From Branchiostoma belcheri (Eukaryota; Chordata; Leptocardii; Amphioxiformes; Branchiostomatidae): 64,000 nt of DNA. Below are positions 35,301-45,295 of this stretch, one piece after another. The translations under genes and the position numbers were made by a program. The stretch is from positions 985,787 to 1,049,786 of the forward strand of contig NW_017802480.1 of assembly GCF_001625305.1 (NCBI RefSeq), read 5' to 3'. The notes beneath the pieces are model-generated. The model saw only the letters and a program-made list of their open reading frames with translations. It was not told the DNA's origin and searched no databases. How positions within the stretch are numbered: position 1 is the stretch's first letter; every line of letters starts with the position of its first letter.

Positions 35301-37635
35301 AATGATTCCATTTTATTGATACTATGGAAATTAATGTTACTTCAAAAAGCATCATGCTTCACCTCAGTTGAGGATGACAAAAGAAGAGAATGTATGTATG
35401 TAGGTATCACTATATCTATTCTATCTATCATGTACTTCATAATTGTGTTACAGATAAGACAGAGGCAAGTATCAGATCAGCTAGAAGTGTAATGGACTCG
35501 GTTGTCTGCCACACACCAAGCTATAACCTGGGGTGAGTGGTAGCATATATGTATCTCTCTTGTAATCATGAGAACATAAACTACATGGAAAACAAGAGTA
35601 ACTCCAGATCAGCTTTTAAGAAAATGTTGTGAGAGTGTAAAGGAGATATAAAGTACATGTATGTGTGAAATAAAAAGAGGAAATACTTGACATTTTCTTA
35701 TGTCTCAATACTGCATGGTACATGTATATTGCACAGTCTAGAACACTTATTGTACTTGTAGCATGTCTCACATGTACTAGCTAGAGTGGTGTGGCTTAAC
35801 TCTTATTTCTGCATGCATGGTGGTGTTACAGTTTGTGCTGCCTGTACATACATGTAATACATTGTACATGTAGTTCCTAGTGCTTTTGGTGACACTGGTG
35901 TTTTGTGCTGTTGTAGTTTCTGCAAGTGTGGGTCGACTGTCTCCTTCACTGTCCCCTTCCAAGTGCTGAGACCAGGGCTATTTGAGGTGAAGACATTTGT
36001 ATATGCTTTGGGCCAAATAGATGGATGTTATAGGTTACAGTTTTGCATGGTCTTAAGTTACTGTCTGCACTGCACAATGCACCAACTTTTCAGAAACTAT
36101 ATTTCTATCTTAGTTACTCATGGCTATCATTAATGTGAGTTTGTGTAAAATACATCCACTTATTGAGTGGGTCAGTTGAAAATTTGGGCAAGGCCAATTT
36201 TTATTTTTTTCAATCACAATTCAAGCTTGACTCAGAATTTTATATTTTCCTGTGTATTAGAACAGCCACAGAAAGAATATCTACTGTCATGTACATGTGT
36301 ATGCTAGCTAAGTGTGGATCCTAATAAACTCAAACTTCTACCAGAACACAGATAAACTTTCAAGCTAAGTATTTTTTATAAAATGACTGTTTTTTTCCCT
36401 AACCAGGTTGGGCAGCACATGAAGCTGAAGCTTCAGTTCAACACCATCACTCCAAACTTCCCTCACAGTCACTCCGGCAGCTCTGACGGAAAGTCTACCC
36501 CCGGGTCTTCCTTCAGCAGGACTAACAGCCCCAACTTCACACCAGACAAGAAACAGGGCATGGCGGCCAAGTCCTACTCTTTCACTGACTCCACATCAGC
36601 AGCTATAGTTAAAACACAGTATTATCCTGCTGGAGTAAGGTGAGAACATTACTAGTAGATTTACAACTTAAAGTTACAGTCCTAACTTTACACCAGACAA
36701 GAAAGAAACAGGGCATGGCAGCCAAGTCTTACTCTTTCACTGACTCCACATCAGCAGCTATAGTTAAAACTCAGTATTATCCTGCTGGGGTAAGGTAAGA
36801 AATTATTTGATCCTTAAAACTAGGTAAGCAATGCTTCAGTTAAAACAACAGTCCCAACTTTACACCAGACAAGAAACAGGGCATGGCGGCCAAGTCTTAC
36901 TCTTTCACTGACTCCACATCAGCAGCTATAGTTAAAACACAGTATTATCCTGCTGGAGTAAGGTAAGAACATTACCAGTAGATTTACAACTTAAAGTTAC
37001 AGTCCCAACTTTACACCAGACAAGAAACAGGGCATGGCGGCGAAGTCCTACTCTTTCATTGACTCCACATCAGCAGCTATAGTTAAAACACAGTATTATC
37101 CTGCTGGAGTAAGGTAAGATCTTAGCTTTTTCAGATAGCATCCACAATTCATGAGACAGAGAATTTCATAGTGTTCTACCTTGATAGCTATCCTTCATTG
37201 ATGCATCAACTGTGATGAAGAATATTACATGTAACTGCATGTAACTGCAAGTATTTTTTAACTAAGCAGAGCACTTTTATTTTGGACTGCCCTAGTAGGC
37301 TTTTTTGATAGCTATGATTTGAGATTTTTTGATGTAGCTAATATAAAAACTTTTGAGCTATGAACTTTATTTCATGGTAAAAAAAATCAAATTACATATA
37401 CCCAACAATTCATGACAATTGTATACTTCACACTAAGAAATGAATATCTAACTAGATTTATTTTTTCTCCACCTCCAGACAAACCAACAGCCCGACCCAC
37501 TCCCAGGACTCCCGCACCAGCTCTCCCTCCAGATCTGCACCGGCTTTCCTGGCGCAGCCACCTGCACCGGTACTCTCACTGGAGAAAATCATGAAGCACA
37601 ACTGTAAGGTCTATGTCATGGAACCTAACAGTTAG
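29351..37635 (+). CDS. TRAPPC14: TRAPPC14 (C7orf43/MAP11), TRAPPII complex subunit, 13 exons
   Basis: Exons: 29351-29725, 30697-30928, 31222-31257, 31543-31629, 32236-32362, 33118-33256, 33700-33794, 34254-34331, 35001-35095, 35454-35532, 35917-35986, 36407-36639, 37479-37635. All introns are GT-AG, phases agree throughout, and the joined frame gives 600 residues against 580 in human. Recognisable stretches, in order: RRNFVYQGETIDVLL, DTVVFPLRVSLDKLPVGT, FPLLPPPLVKCRKVSVGRKH, YTLVNNLQDFLTIKLVW, MDSVVCHTP, VGQHMKLKLQF, VLSLEKIMKHNCKVYVMEP. Known role of the family: non-enzymatic subunit of the TRAPPII tether, linked in vertebrates to Rabin8 transport and ciliogenesis. The start is the first ATG of the GC-rich first exon and gives the conserved N terminus (FSLHFP). 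The serine-rich part from ~residue 495 is species-variable. Several exon ends have extra partial copies in the following introns. Confidence 0.93.
32937..33085 (+). repeat. GAAACG repeat with hammerhead-like core in TRAPPC14 intron 5
   Basis: GTCA (32965-32968), CTGACGA, a stem AAGTAG/CTACCT with one mismatch around TGGATG, GAAACGTC (32994-33001), TGAC (33002-33005), then ATCATATCCAGTTGCTTGAG and a tail ending CTGACCTTCATCG. It lies just before exon 6. Confidence 0.55.
33290..33590 (-). mobile_element. tRNA-derived SINE fragment in TRAPPC14 intron 6
   Basis: On the minus strand a B-box match, GGTTCAAATCCCTGG, is followed by TGTGACTTTGGGAAAGGCAC, a core I associate with widespread marine-invertebrate SINEs. 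The 5' part is degenerate and the ends are unclear. Confidence 0.6.
33773..33895 (+). repeat. Repeated exon 7 end and donor site of TRAPPC14
   Basis: The exon end GAACACATCCACACTCACTA with its CAG|GTGAGT donor is followed by a second and third copy (donors at about 33,835 and 33,895; a shorter CACTCACTACAGGTGAGT also at about 33,855). Four consensus-like donors thus lie within 105 bases. Confidence 0.85.
34586..34720. repeat. Probable dispersed repeat in TRAPPC14 intron 8
   Basis: TTGATTTATTAGAATTGC and TGGGCCACAGGCAGCGGGGG followed by a CA-rich stretch. It looks like a retroposon 3' portion, but no second copy is seen in the window. Confidence 0.35.
34886..34946. repeat. Inverted repeat, 19-bp perfect stem, TRAPPC14 intron 8
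   Basis: GGTTGCAGAAAGTCTGTGG and its exact complement are separated by 23 bases, about 55 bp upstream of exon 9. Transcribed, it would form a hairpin close to the acceptor. Confidence 0.85.
36529..37113 (+). repeat. Four tandem copies of the TRAPPC14 exon 12 end with donor sites
   Basis: The last 111 bases of exon 12 (36529-36639) recur at 36680-36794 (115 nt), 36852-36962 (111 nt) and 37003-37113 (111 nt), nearly identical. Each copy is preceded by an AG and followed by GTAAG. The intervening 40-57 bases also share intron sequence. The two 111-nt copies keep phase 2 at both edges and would code another SPNFTPDKKQGMAAKS... block. Confidence 0.9.
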
Positions 37636-37980
37636 GGGCAAACTAGTGAGATATAACATACATGATAGCCCTGTGCTAGTTGGGCAGCCCTGGCTGTATC
37701 TTCCGTAAGTAGTCATGTGCTCCCCAAATTATGGATCTATTCTCTCACGAGAGAAAATCATGTAGCACAACTGCAAGTCTATTTCATGGAACCCAACAGT
37801 TGAGTTAGAGGCAAAGTAGTGAGAAACACAATCATGTAAACTACATGTACATGTAGCTACCCCAAATTTGTATAATACGAACCGATCCTTGCAGCCTATG
37901 AATCATGAAGTACAATTGCAACGTCTACATGTATGTCATGGAAGCTGTTAGAGGCAAACTATTGAGAAACATACTCGTGT
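37573..37980 (+). repeat. Triplicated end of TRAPPC14 last exon
   Basis: GAGAAAATCATGAAGCACAA through GGCAAACTAGTGAGA (coding end and stop) recurs with more divergence at about 37,745-37,830 and 37,903-37,975 in the 3' UTR. The same duplicating habit is seen upstream, here not tied to splice sites. Confidence 0.75.
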
Positions 37981-39235
37981 CAGATGTACATCATATGTAG
38001 ATTTGCTTTGATGTGCATGTAATAAATGTATAACTATAAGACAAGTTGAATCTATGACGCTTTCATTCCCTGTGTGTGGAAAATTCCACAACAGTTTCCT
38101 GTATGTGCAATGTGCAATACCAGTAGGTTGAAAAGTCTTAACAGTGCAAGAGAGCTATGAGTGACTTTTACCTTAACTTATATATGCAGTGGGAATGTTT
38201 GCAAACCTTCTGAGGCAGCATTTTGGCTGAAATGTATATTTATTAAGGAATCTATTATGATTAGCAGCCAAGAGTAACCTTCTTTTTAATCTTTAATGGT
38301 TAAGAGCATTTTACTAATTGGTATATGCAAGTTAAGTATTAACATGACAATGACAATTAACAATGATAATGACAATTTAACTTTTATCAACATATTATGA
38401 TATATTGAATATTGCAGAGTGTTATCAAGCTATCAAAGGAGAAAGTTGAAGACTTTTGAGATCTTCTGGCAAAGAAGTATTTGATAGCAAAAATGATTTT
38501 ACTTTACTAATACTGACATCGAATGTATTGAGACTTGTCCGTCAAATTTGTTGCACGTGTATTCAAGTGAAACATAAAGAGAACTTGCTGTCTATAAGCT
38601 CTATATGCAATGCAAGTTGTGTTACTAAAATGAATTTCAAGCCTTCGCTAAAGACAAGCCATTGCTGGTTACAAGCCATTAGTGACTGCAAGCAATTTAA
38701 CTCCTAGTTTTATAAGGGCTAGTGAATGTCAAGAAGACTATGTTCTTCTAACAATTGTATTATTTGCATTTTAACAGTGTTAGGTGCTCATGTCATTCCA
38801 TGTCATTGTGAAAATGTTCTATACTATGCATTCTTGGAAGCAAAAGGTTATAGTGGCAATATGCTATAATTTCACTTCATGTGTCTGCTTTTCAGTGTTA
38901 CCTGTGTATAAGTACTACATGTTTATGTACACTGTAATATGTACATTGCTGTTCCGTGTGTTTTGATAATATTTTATTCATTTTATTGGTTTGACTGCTG
39001 TGCAAGCTGTTATTAAGGGCTAGTCTTTGAGTTCAAAACCTGTAGGTTTTGGCTAGTGCTGTTCCAGAGTGTTCTATATTTTTTGTGTAAATGTCTTTGT
39101 CCAGCAATGGTAGCTGATGCTATTGTGTGAATCTTCTCAGTGTGGTGCAAGACGTGCCAAAACTAAAACTTACAAGGAAAGGGTTGCGTTCAGTAATGTG
39201 TTTGTGGATGTTGCAATAAATGTTGTTCCTCAACT
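37636..39235 (+). terminator. TRAPPC14 3' UTR and poly(A) signal
   Basis: AT-rich sequence without coding signal runs to AATAAA at 39,215-39,220, the first canonical signal clearly placed after the stop, followed by a T/G-rich stretch. A UTR of about 1.6 kb is inferred. Confidence 0.5.
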
Positions 39236-39344
39236 ATATCTTGAGTTGATGTACACATTTTTTTCATGAAGATTTACCAGTACCATGCACATTTGTTGAA
39301 GGATTGGCATAACAGGTGAATGTCACCTCTTTAAGATGTCAAAT

Positions 39345-39540
39345 CTGAGACCAGACTGTAAGGTTTGAACCACTCACACCGGGAAGGTCCCCTACTCTTT
39401 TCGATAAGTGACGTGGGTTCTTTAACGTGCGTGTGGTGTGGCTCTCCCCAAACACGGAACGTCCATTTAACGTCCTAACCGAGGGACGTCCCTAACCGAA
39501 GCTAGGTACTCATTTACACCAGAAAACTCACATGTAGTAG
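39345..39540. repeat. SINE-like dispersed repeat (GGGTTCTTTAACGTGC)
   Basis: GACGTGGGTTCTTTAACGTG and a later CCGAGGGACGTCCCTAACCG. A related GTGGGTTCTTTAACATG occurs at 49,690. This block is common in marine invertebrate SINEs, to my knowledge. Confidence 0.55.
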
Positions 39541-39989
39541 ACAGCATCTTTTCTTGGTGCTGAAAGAGAACTCCTTTGTATGACAAGCTTTTGTCATTCT
39601 TTTATTGTTGTAAGCAACATCATGAATTCAAGTGTCAGTTGTATTCAAAGAAAGTTGAAATTAGATTCCTCCTCTTTCTTTCTTCTCCCCCCCCCCCTTG
39701 TTATTCTTCTACCCCCTTCCAATCAGTCCTTTATACCTCTTTTCGTAATAAAAAAAATATACATAGAATACATGGGAAACAGCGGACAGGTAGGCTGTCT
39801 TAGAAAATAAATTATCAAGGACAAAAATATATATTTCATTTCTTCATTTATAATAAAAAGAATCAAGAAATGCGGCATTTTCCAAAGGCGTTTCGTTTAT
39901 ACAAATTGTGAACTACATGTGTATGGTTGTTCAACGACTATAATAGACCATTGGGAAGCTAATACAATCGTGGACGCCGTCATAGCACT

Positions 39990-40230
39990 TACATTGTACA
40001 AACCTAACACAGCTTCACCTTTTGTCCCTGTATGATAACAAGATAACAGTGATTCAGTCTGGTGTATTCTCAAATCTTCCCCAACTAAAACTCTTGTTCC
40101 TTCATAGGAACAATATGTCTTTCATTCCCTCTTCAGCTTTTGGTTTTTTATCTACTTCTATGATACAACTCGACGGGAACCCTGGCAGTGTGACTGTAGA
40201 ATGGTCCCCTTCAGGTTGAACATCACTACA
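39990..40230 (+). pseudogene. LRR gene relic: two repeats plus LRR C-terminal cap
   Basis: It reads LLSLYDNKITVIQSGVFSNL and LKLLFLHRNNMSFIPSSAF, two classic extracellular LRRs. A one-base deletion then shifts the frame before a cap-like PWQCDCRMVPFRLNI. Upstream an in-frame stop precedes the first repeat. It has the cysteine cap that the two intact paralogs downstream lack, so it comes from a different LRR gene. Confidence 0.7.
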
Positions 40231-40234
40231 TGAA

Positions 40235-40350
40235 TTCCTTCATTATATTTCAGTCCATACCATATATGGTATGGATGAAATATATTGTGTTCTGCATGTT
40301 TCTCCTCCTCCTCCTCCTCCTGACAAACAGTCAAAGGGATTCAACTCTGT
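40235..40350 (-). repeat. Inverse copy of the GGAGGAGAAGAAG repeat
   Basis: TTTCAGTCCATACCATATATGGTATGG and the CTCCTCCTCC run are the reverse of the repeat at about 14,745-14,840. The central CCATACC/GGTATGG is palindromic. Confidence 0.7.
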
Positions 40351-40499
40351 CACTTTTCCACATGCATAAGTTGATCATATGTCAACCATACATGTACTTT
40401 TATGCGAAACCGTACATATACAGGGCACTGTATAGATGGTATTGTATGTGCAACCCATATATATACGGGCTCCGCAGGACAAGGGTTAAGAGACCAGAA

Positions 40500-40625
40500 G
40501 CCACTTTCTCAACACCTAACCTTTTGCCGCAGGACTGTTCAGTGGAAATGTGTCTGACTATCAGGAAGAAGCGCTTTCCACTGCCTGGGGATGTAAATCT
40601 TTGCCAGCAGCTTTTCATCATTATA
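40500..40625. promoter_or_regulatory. Diverged third copy of the LRR upstream module
   Basis: TTTTGCCGCAGGACTGT, GTGGAAATGTGTCTGACTAT and CAGGAAGAAGCGCTTTCC parallel sequences about 300 bp before the first LRR gene and about 290 bp before the second. No gene follows this copy directly, so it marks an older duplication round. Confidence 0.55.
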
Positions 40626-41109
40626 CACAGCTAGAGAGACAGGAAGAGAGAGTGAGAGAAACCCACACAAATGTGGTCTGTGCATAACCATTTGTATGTC
40701 ATCATTGTGACCTCCATAGCAGCACTAACATGTTGGATTTCATGGCCAATATATGGAAGAGGTGTAAATCAGTATAACGCTATCCTAGTCCACAATATTC
40801 AAAAACATGTTACTTGGGATTGGGTTAGTCCTTCGATGACATTTACTTCATAACATAATAACAAGTCACAACAGCATTTCTTCTTAATAGGTCGCCACAG
40901 CCAGCAACGTTTGGGCAGGTTTAGCACCTTCAATCTCTTTCCAAAAAGTCCAATGCGGCCAATGTTTCACACCTTAGCTTCGATTCACAAACTATTGGGC
41001 ATCACTCATCAAGAAACTAAAAGCTATCATCTTATCATCTAACATTTTGCTAACCTGGCAATCACAATCATACGGGTCGGCCTGGAGGTTGTTTGGCAGC
41101 CGGCGTTCT

Positions 41110-41456
41110 AATTATAGTCCAGTGACTACCATTTTGCCACAGGCCAGACCATGTACCGGTGGAAATCAGTCTGAGTATCAGGAAGGGAAGTCGTTCGCTG
41201 CGCTGGGGGCAAAAATATCAGGGGCAGCCTGTGTCCTATCCTGTCTGCTTCATCAATATTACGCGTGGACTACATTAATATAAGTGGGCATCGTGTGTAG
41301 AGGAGGCACTGCCGCATCCAAAAGTGTCACGACTCCCCGTCAGACGAACAGGTACTAGTATCATCGGACATTCGGCTGATCCTCGTCCACTGCTGATAAG
41401 CTAACCAGGTCAGTGCTGTAACTTTTCTTTCTTTTTCTCTTGGAGGAGGCTACCTC
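41110..41456 (+). promoter_or_regulatory. LRR receptor 1 upstream region
   Basis: It is collinear with the region before LRR gene 2: AATCAGTCTGAGTATCAGGA, CCCCGTCAGACGAACAGG, TCGGACATTCGGCTGATC and AACCAG|GT just before a pyrimidine run. The last may be a 5' UTR donor or simply a conserved motif. No TATA box stands out. Confidence 0.4.
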
Positions 41457-44198
41457 ATGGCTCTTAGAAAGAAAATGGTCACATTCCTGCTATTTTCTCT
41501 GGCTATGGTGACTATGGGAACGGTCAGGGCAAGCTTCTGCTTCCCTCTCTGTACGAGTGCTATCTGGTCTGAATGCCTGCACGACTCGATGTCTCGAGTG
41601 CTTCGCCACCGGAAGGATACATGTATCCTATGCAACCGCCAGGAACTGAGTACTACTGCTGTTAATGGCAGTAACGCTCTCGTTCCTGTCCCCTCTGTAC
41701 CCTGTTGGCAAGGCATGGAAACAGGACTAGCTGTCAGGGGCCGTCCGTTCGGTGTTCTATCAGAAAGCAACCTCCCGCCCTTTAACCAGTCTGTGTTAGA
41801 AGTGTTGGCACTAATCGAGGATGAAATCACAGATGTGGAGGAAAACGCTTTGGTTGGGTTTTCGAATCTGAAAGATCTGAACCTAGATTTCAACCGGCTA
41901 ACGCATGTCAGACAGAGCTGGTTCAACGGCCTAGAAAAGCTTGGTTTCCTCACATTATCCAATAACAGAATAGCACAGATTGACCATGGGTGCTTTCGCA
42001 ACATGCCTCGGCTTCTCTTGTTGAGTCTTGAAGACAACTCGTTGTCTTTTCTAGACCCCGACTGGTTCTTTGGGCAGAGTAGGTTGTATTACCTGTACTT
42101 GGGGGGAAATAACATTAAGACAATTCCTCCAAGTACATTCAAGAATGTGCGTCCGTTTGAGATATACCTGCAGGATAGTGCTCTGTCCTGTCTGGACCAG
42201 AGAGTTTTGTGGCGACAGGAGCTTCTGTCAACCTTCTATGTGAGTGGTTCTAGCATGACAACAGTGCATGATGACATGCCCCACAGATTGGGGTGGGCTA
42301 TTTCAATAAACGACAATGATTACAAGCAGTACAAAGTGCAGAGTATATCTATTGAGGTGCCCTACTTCTATTTCTGCGTCAAACTCCACCAGGTGAGAAA
42401 CGAGAAGTCTTTCTTCTGGATGTTTGACTCGAGAGATGCTGTGCCTCGTGACAAAACAAAACACATCCCTTGGTTATGTGATGAGGTTCTTAGTTCTCTA
42501 ACGGCAAGCCCCATACATGTAAGTCTGTCGCGTTTTGTTGCCATTGCCACAAATGACCATGTCCTCCCAGACAAAAGAGACCCCGGCTACCAAAGGTACC
42601 GAGAAAAGTGCAGGCAGGTGTGGGAACACAACATGGGCGTTACAGTTCCTTTGAAAGATAACTCGACCTTACAGCTGGTGTCCATGGGTTTGGGGAACAC
42701 AAGTAAGGCAGACGTTGCCATTCTGGTAGACGATGCATCAGGCATGTTGTTAGTCAGCGACGTAGAGTCAGCCACTGAAAGTCAAAACAGAACCAATGCG
42801 AGTAATAACCTCACAAATGTAACTTGTATCATCCTCTCCAAACACAAATCGTACCCGTTGATCTTAGAAATCCCTTCCGTCCCAAAGAGAATCCACAAAG
42901 AATGCCCTATAAAGCATAAAAGCGACACAGACCCAACAGGCTTCCCTACACCTAGGCCCAAGACTAGATCTAAAACAGTAATGGAAAACGCATCTACAGC
43001 CGAGAACTCGATCGCGATGTCCTCCGCAACCCAGCTAGGCACTCTCCAAACCACACTTGATCAATCAAAAGCAGCATCAAAGTTTCCTCTCCTTATCCCA
43101 ATCGTGAGCGCTCTGATCATTTTACTCTCGGCCTCGGGGTTTCTGCTGAGGAAGTGCCTGCCAAAGCTCTGTCCCACTCAGTGGGGTAACCCAGATGATG
43201 TAACCGCTGCTGCCCAAGGCCCTTCCGCACTCCAAGACATCCCAGATGATGTAGCCATTGCAACTCAGGGCCCTTCTGCGCGCGATCACCGTTACACAGA
43301 GATCCCAGAACATGTTGTAGCTCTGGCCCAGTGGCCTTTGCCGGCAATGCCACACATCTGCACCCACACAGAGATCCCATATCACGTTGATATAGCTCAG
43401 CCTCCTCTGCCGGAAATGCCACACACTTACACAGAGATTCAGGACCATGTAGCATTAGCCCAGCGGCCTTTGCCGGCAATCCCACACACTTACACAGAGA
43501 TCCCTGATAACCTAGCTTTAGCTCAGCGGCCTCTACCTACCCTCCCACCATTACCATGGGGGATTGCATGCGATGCCACCCTTGCTGCTCTAAGGTCCGC
43601 GCGGAGAAGCAAGTATAACACCCTTCCTTCTTTAAGACGTAGACGACAGGAGGTCCAAGATGTCGCAGTATCTTGCGAGTCTCTACCTGCCGCCGTCCAT
43701 TCCTTAGAAGTCGACTCAGATCGTAACATCTTAGACAGCCCGGATGATGAGACCATTCGCTTTTACAGGGCTGCTGCAGAGCTGTCGCTTCCTACAGTCA
43801 CAAAAATCAGGCAGGGCCACCCGTCTACAGCTGACAGCCTGGTTACATATAGAGCCCCCACGAAAGTCAAGCGACATTGTGCAAGCACATACGGAATTCT
43901 TCAAACCTATAGGCCATGTGCGAGCTCAGCTGAGGGGATGCGACGTTTACATGTAACTCGTAGAAGATCCTTGCCCATCTATTCCATCACAGATACGCCA
44001 GGGGAGATCCTAGCGAGAGAACCCCAAAGTGTACCATGCCAAGAGAGTTTGGATCCAATGTTACCAAACACCTATTGGCCATTGGATATTTCTGGGACAG
44101 GGGCCCGGAACACAACAAGGCGAGGGTCCCTCCCTAATCTCACTAACACTTACTGGCCTTGGGAGATCCCAGGAGAAGGAACCGAAAATACACCATGA
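41457..44198 (+). CDS. LRR transmembrane receptor-like protein 1 (intronless, 913 aa)
   Basis: A single open exon. Residues 1-25 form a signal peptide (LLFSLAMVTM, cleavage near VRA/SF). A cysteine-rich cap (about 28-83, CFPLC, CILC) precedes five to six LRRs at ~113-245 with LxxLxLxxN units (LKDLNLDFNRL, LGFLTLSNNRI, LLLLSLEDNSL). A ~300-residue ectodomain part follows that I do not recognise, with sequons near 402, 414, 445, 448, 451 and 454. A membrane span lies at about 543-564 (LIPIVSALIILLSASGFLL), followed by a ~345-residue cytoplasmic tail. The tail holds four YTEIPDH...RPLPxxP-type units, some degraded, then RRRSLPIY and one NTYWPWEIPGEG repeat before the stop. Topology suggests a cell-surface receptor; ligand and partners are unknown. 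The start matches the paralog downstream. I know of no vertebrate ortholog. Confidence 0.88.
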   Translation: MALRKKMVTFLLFSLAMVTMGTVRASFCFPLCTSAIWSECLHDSMSRVLRHRKDTCILCNRQELSTTAVNGSNALVPVPSVPCWQGMETGLAVRGRPFGVLSESNLPPFNQSVLEVLALIEDEITDVEENALVGFSNLKDLNLDFNRLTHVRQSWFNGLEKLGFLTLSNNRIAQIDHGCFRNMPRLLLLSLEDNSLSFLDPDWFFGQSRLYYLYLGGNNIKTIPPSTFKNVRPFEIYLQDSALSCLDQRVLWRQELLSTFYVSGSSMTTVHDDMPHRLGWAISINDNDYKQYKVQSISIEVPYFYFCVKLHQVRNEKSFFWMFDSRDAVPRDKTKHIPWLCDEVLSSLTASPIHVSLSRFVAIATNDHVLPDKRDPGYQRYREKCRQVWEHNMGVTVPLKDNSTLQLVSMGLGNTSKADVAILVDDASGMLLVSDVESATESQNRTNASNNLTNVTCIILSKHKSYPLILEIPSVPKRIHKECPIKHKSDTDPTGFPTPRPKTRSKTVMENASTAENSIAMSSATQLGTLQTTLDQSKAASKFPLLIPIVSALIILLSASGFLLRKCLPKLCPTQWGNPDDVTAAAQGPSALQDIPDDVAIATQGPSARDHRYTEIPEHVVALAQWPLPAMPHICTHTEIPYHVDIAQPPLPEMPHTYTEIQDHVALAQRPLPAIPHTYTEIPDNLALAQRPLPTLPPLPWGIACDATLAALRSARRSKYNTLPSLRRRRQEVQDVAVSCESLPAAVHSLEVDSDRNILDSPDDETIRFYRAAAELSLPTVTKIRQGHPSTADSLVTYRAPTKVKRHCASTYGILQTYRPCASSAEGMRRLHVTRRRSLPIYSITDTPGEILAREPQSVPCQESLDPMLPNTYWPLDISGTGARNTTRRGSLPNLTNTYWPWEIPGEGTENTP

Positions 44199-44315
44199 CA
44201 AGAGTGTTTGGACCCAATATTACCAAACACCTATTGGCCATTGAAATTTCTGGGACACAATGTAACAAGACGGGGATCTCTTCCTAACACCCAATGAGAA
44301 TGGACAAACTACCAG
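44199..44315 (+). other. Former coding tail of LRR receptor 1 after its stop
   Basis: Past the TGA the same frame continues for ~37 codons matching the next repeat of the paralog (QECLDPILPNTYWP, RRGSLPNTQ). The paralogous repeats have TGC or CAA-context codons where this copy has TGA after CCA, so a single change probably shortened the protein. Confidence 0.7.
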
Positions 44316-45110
44316 ATGTAAATAGGGAAAAACATCAAATATTTCCTATCATTCGGACTGTTCTCTGTCATTATCCCTATTTTGGGTCATTAACATCATT
44401 TATGCAGATGAGTATTATAGTATTGTAAAATTTGCATAATGTACAATCAAATTGTCACCATGGTGATTTCATTAGGTTATACCAACCTGATGAAAATTTA
44501 TATTTCAAATTTACAGAAATTTTTTGCTTTCTCTCAAAGCTAAACATTTCAGAAATTGACACAGCGTGCATAATTAAGTGCTAAGTGACCATGCTTCTGG
44601 AGTCTTCACTACCAGAAGTAGTGTGACTTTTGTGTAAATTTGGCGACATAAAATCTTCAAGAAACGTGACATAATGTGACTACACATAAAAACATGTGAA
44701 ACTGAAAGCGAGAATTTGGGGGAACTGGGGAGAAACAGACATTCTGGACGTTAAATGCTGCCCTTTTGTTGTGGTGCCAGACCAATTAAACCTAGGTTAC
44801 TAGGGGCCAGGTTATTAGTGGGTTGCCTTAGGGGTTGGTCATTATGTACTACGGCGGTAGTCACTTCATAACATGTCAATTTCCCCAGTCAACAGCAGCC
44901 CTTGTCATGTGGTTATTGAGGAAAAACCCTCCTTTCGCTGCCCAACCAAGGGTGGCAGCTATACTTCCAGGAGAGAGTACATAAAACATAACAATACATC
45001 AAAGTAAGTAAAGTAAGTATACATCAACATACATATGGTCGCCATAACCAGCAATGTCTAGACGCATGTGTCATCTTGAACAACCCAAAATATCATCTTA
45101 TCTAACATTT
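44316..45110. other. Between the LRR paralogs; no gene
   Basis: The first ~250 bases resemble the 3' flank of LRR gene 2 (TTTGCATAAT, GGTGATTTCATTA, CTTTCTCTCAAAGCTAAACA), so the duplicated unit includes 3' flank. The rest is not recognised. Confidence 0.6.
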
Positions 45111-45136
45111 TACCACCAGTGGGAATCGGTCTGAAT

Positions 45137-45287
45137 TACTCTCCAAGCAGAGGCTGTGGGGGAATGATAGTTAGCTTTTTATATATGGCCGTTTTTTTGT
45201 CGCCAATCCCACCCGTCGGTGGCTGGCGACCTTCTCTGGCCAATTTGATACTGTCTTTTTGCCAGCGGGGATCTGCTTGGAGATTAA
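45137..45287. mobile_element. hAT-like MITE, 151 bp, 8-bp target duplication
   Basis: Flanked on both sides by GTCTGAAT (45129-45136 and 45288-45295). The inverted ends share TCTCCAAGCAGA. The homologous sites upstream of LRR gene 1 (about 41,168) and at about 40,545 lack it and read straight through GTCTGAGTATCAGG and GTCTGACTATCAGG. A relative lies in UVRAG intron 1 (53,755). An 8-bp duplication with short ends fits the hAT superfamily; it codes for nothing. Confidence 0.85.
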
Positions 45288-45295
45288 GTCTGAAT

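Noticed and set aside
41450-42037. 195-codon minus-strand frame opposite LRR receptor 1, and a similar one at 45,571-46,179
   Set aside because: Mirror frames of the coding strand: both follow the LRR coding sequence and disappear where it diverges.
44196-44198. TGA as a recoded selenocysteine codon
   Set aside because: Aligned repeats have cysteine-like TGC here, but there is no visible SECIS element and the reading after it soon ends; simple truncation is more likely.
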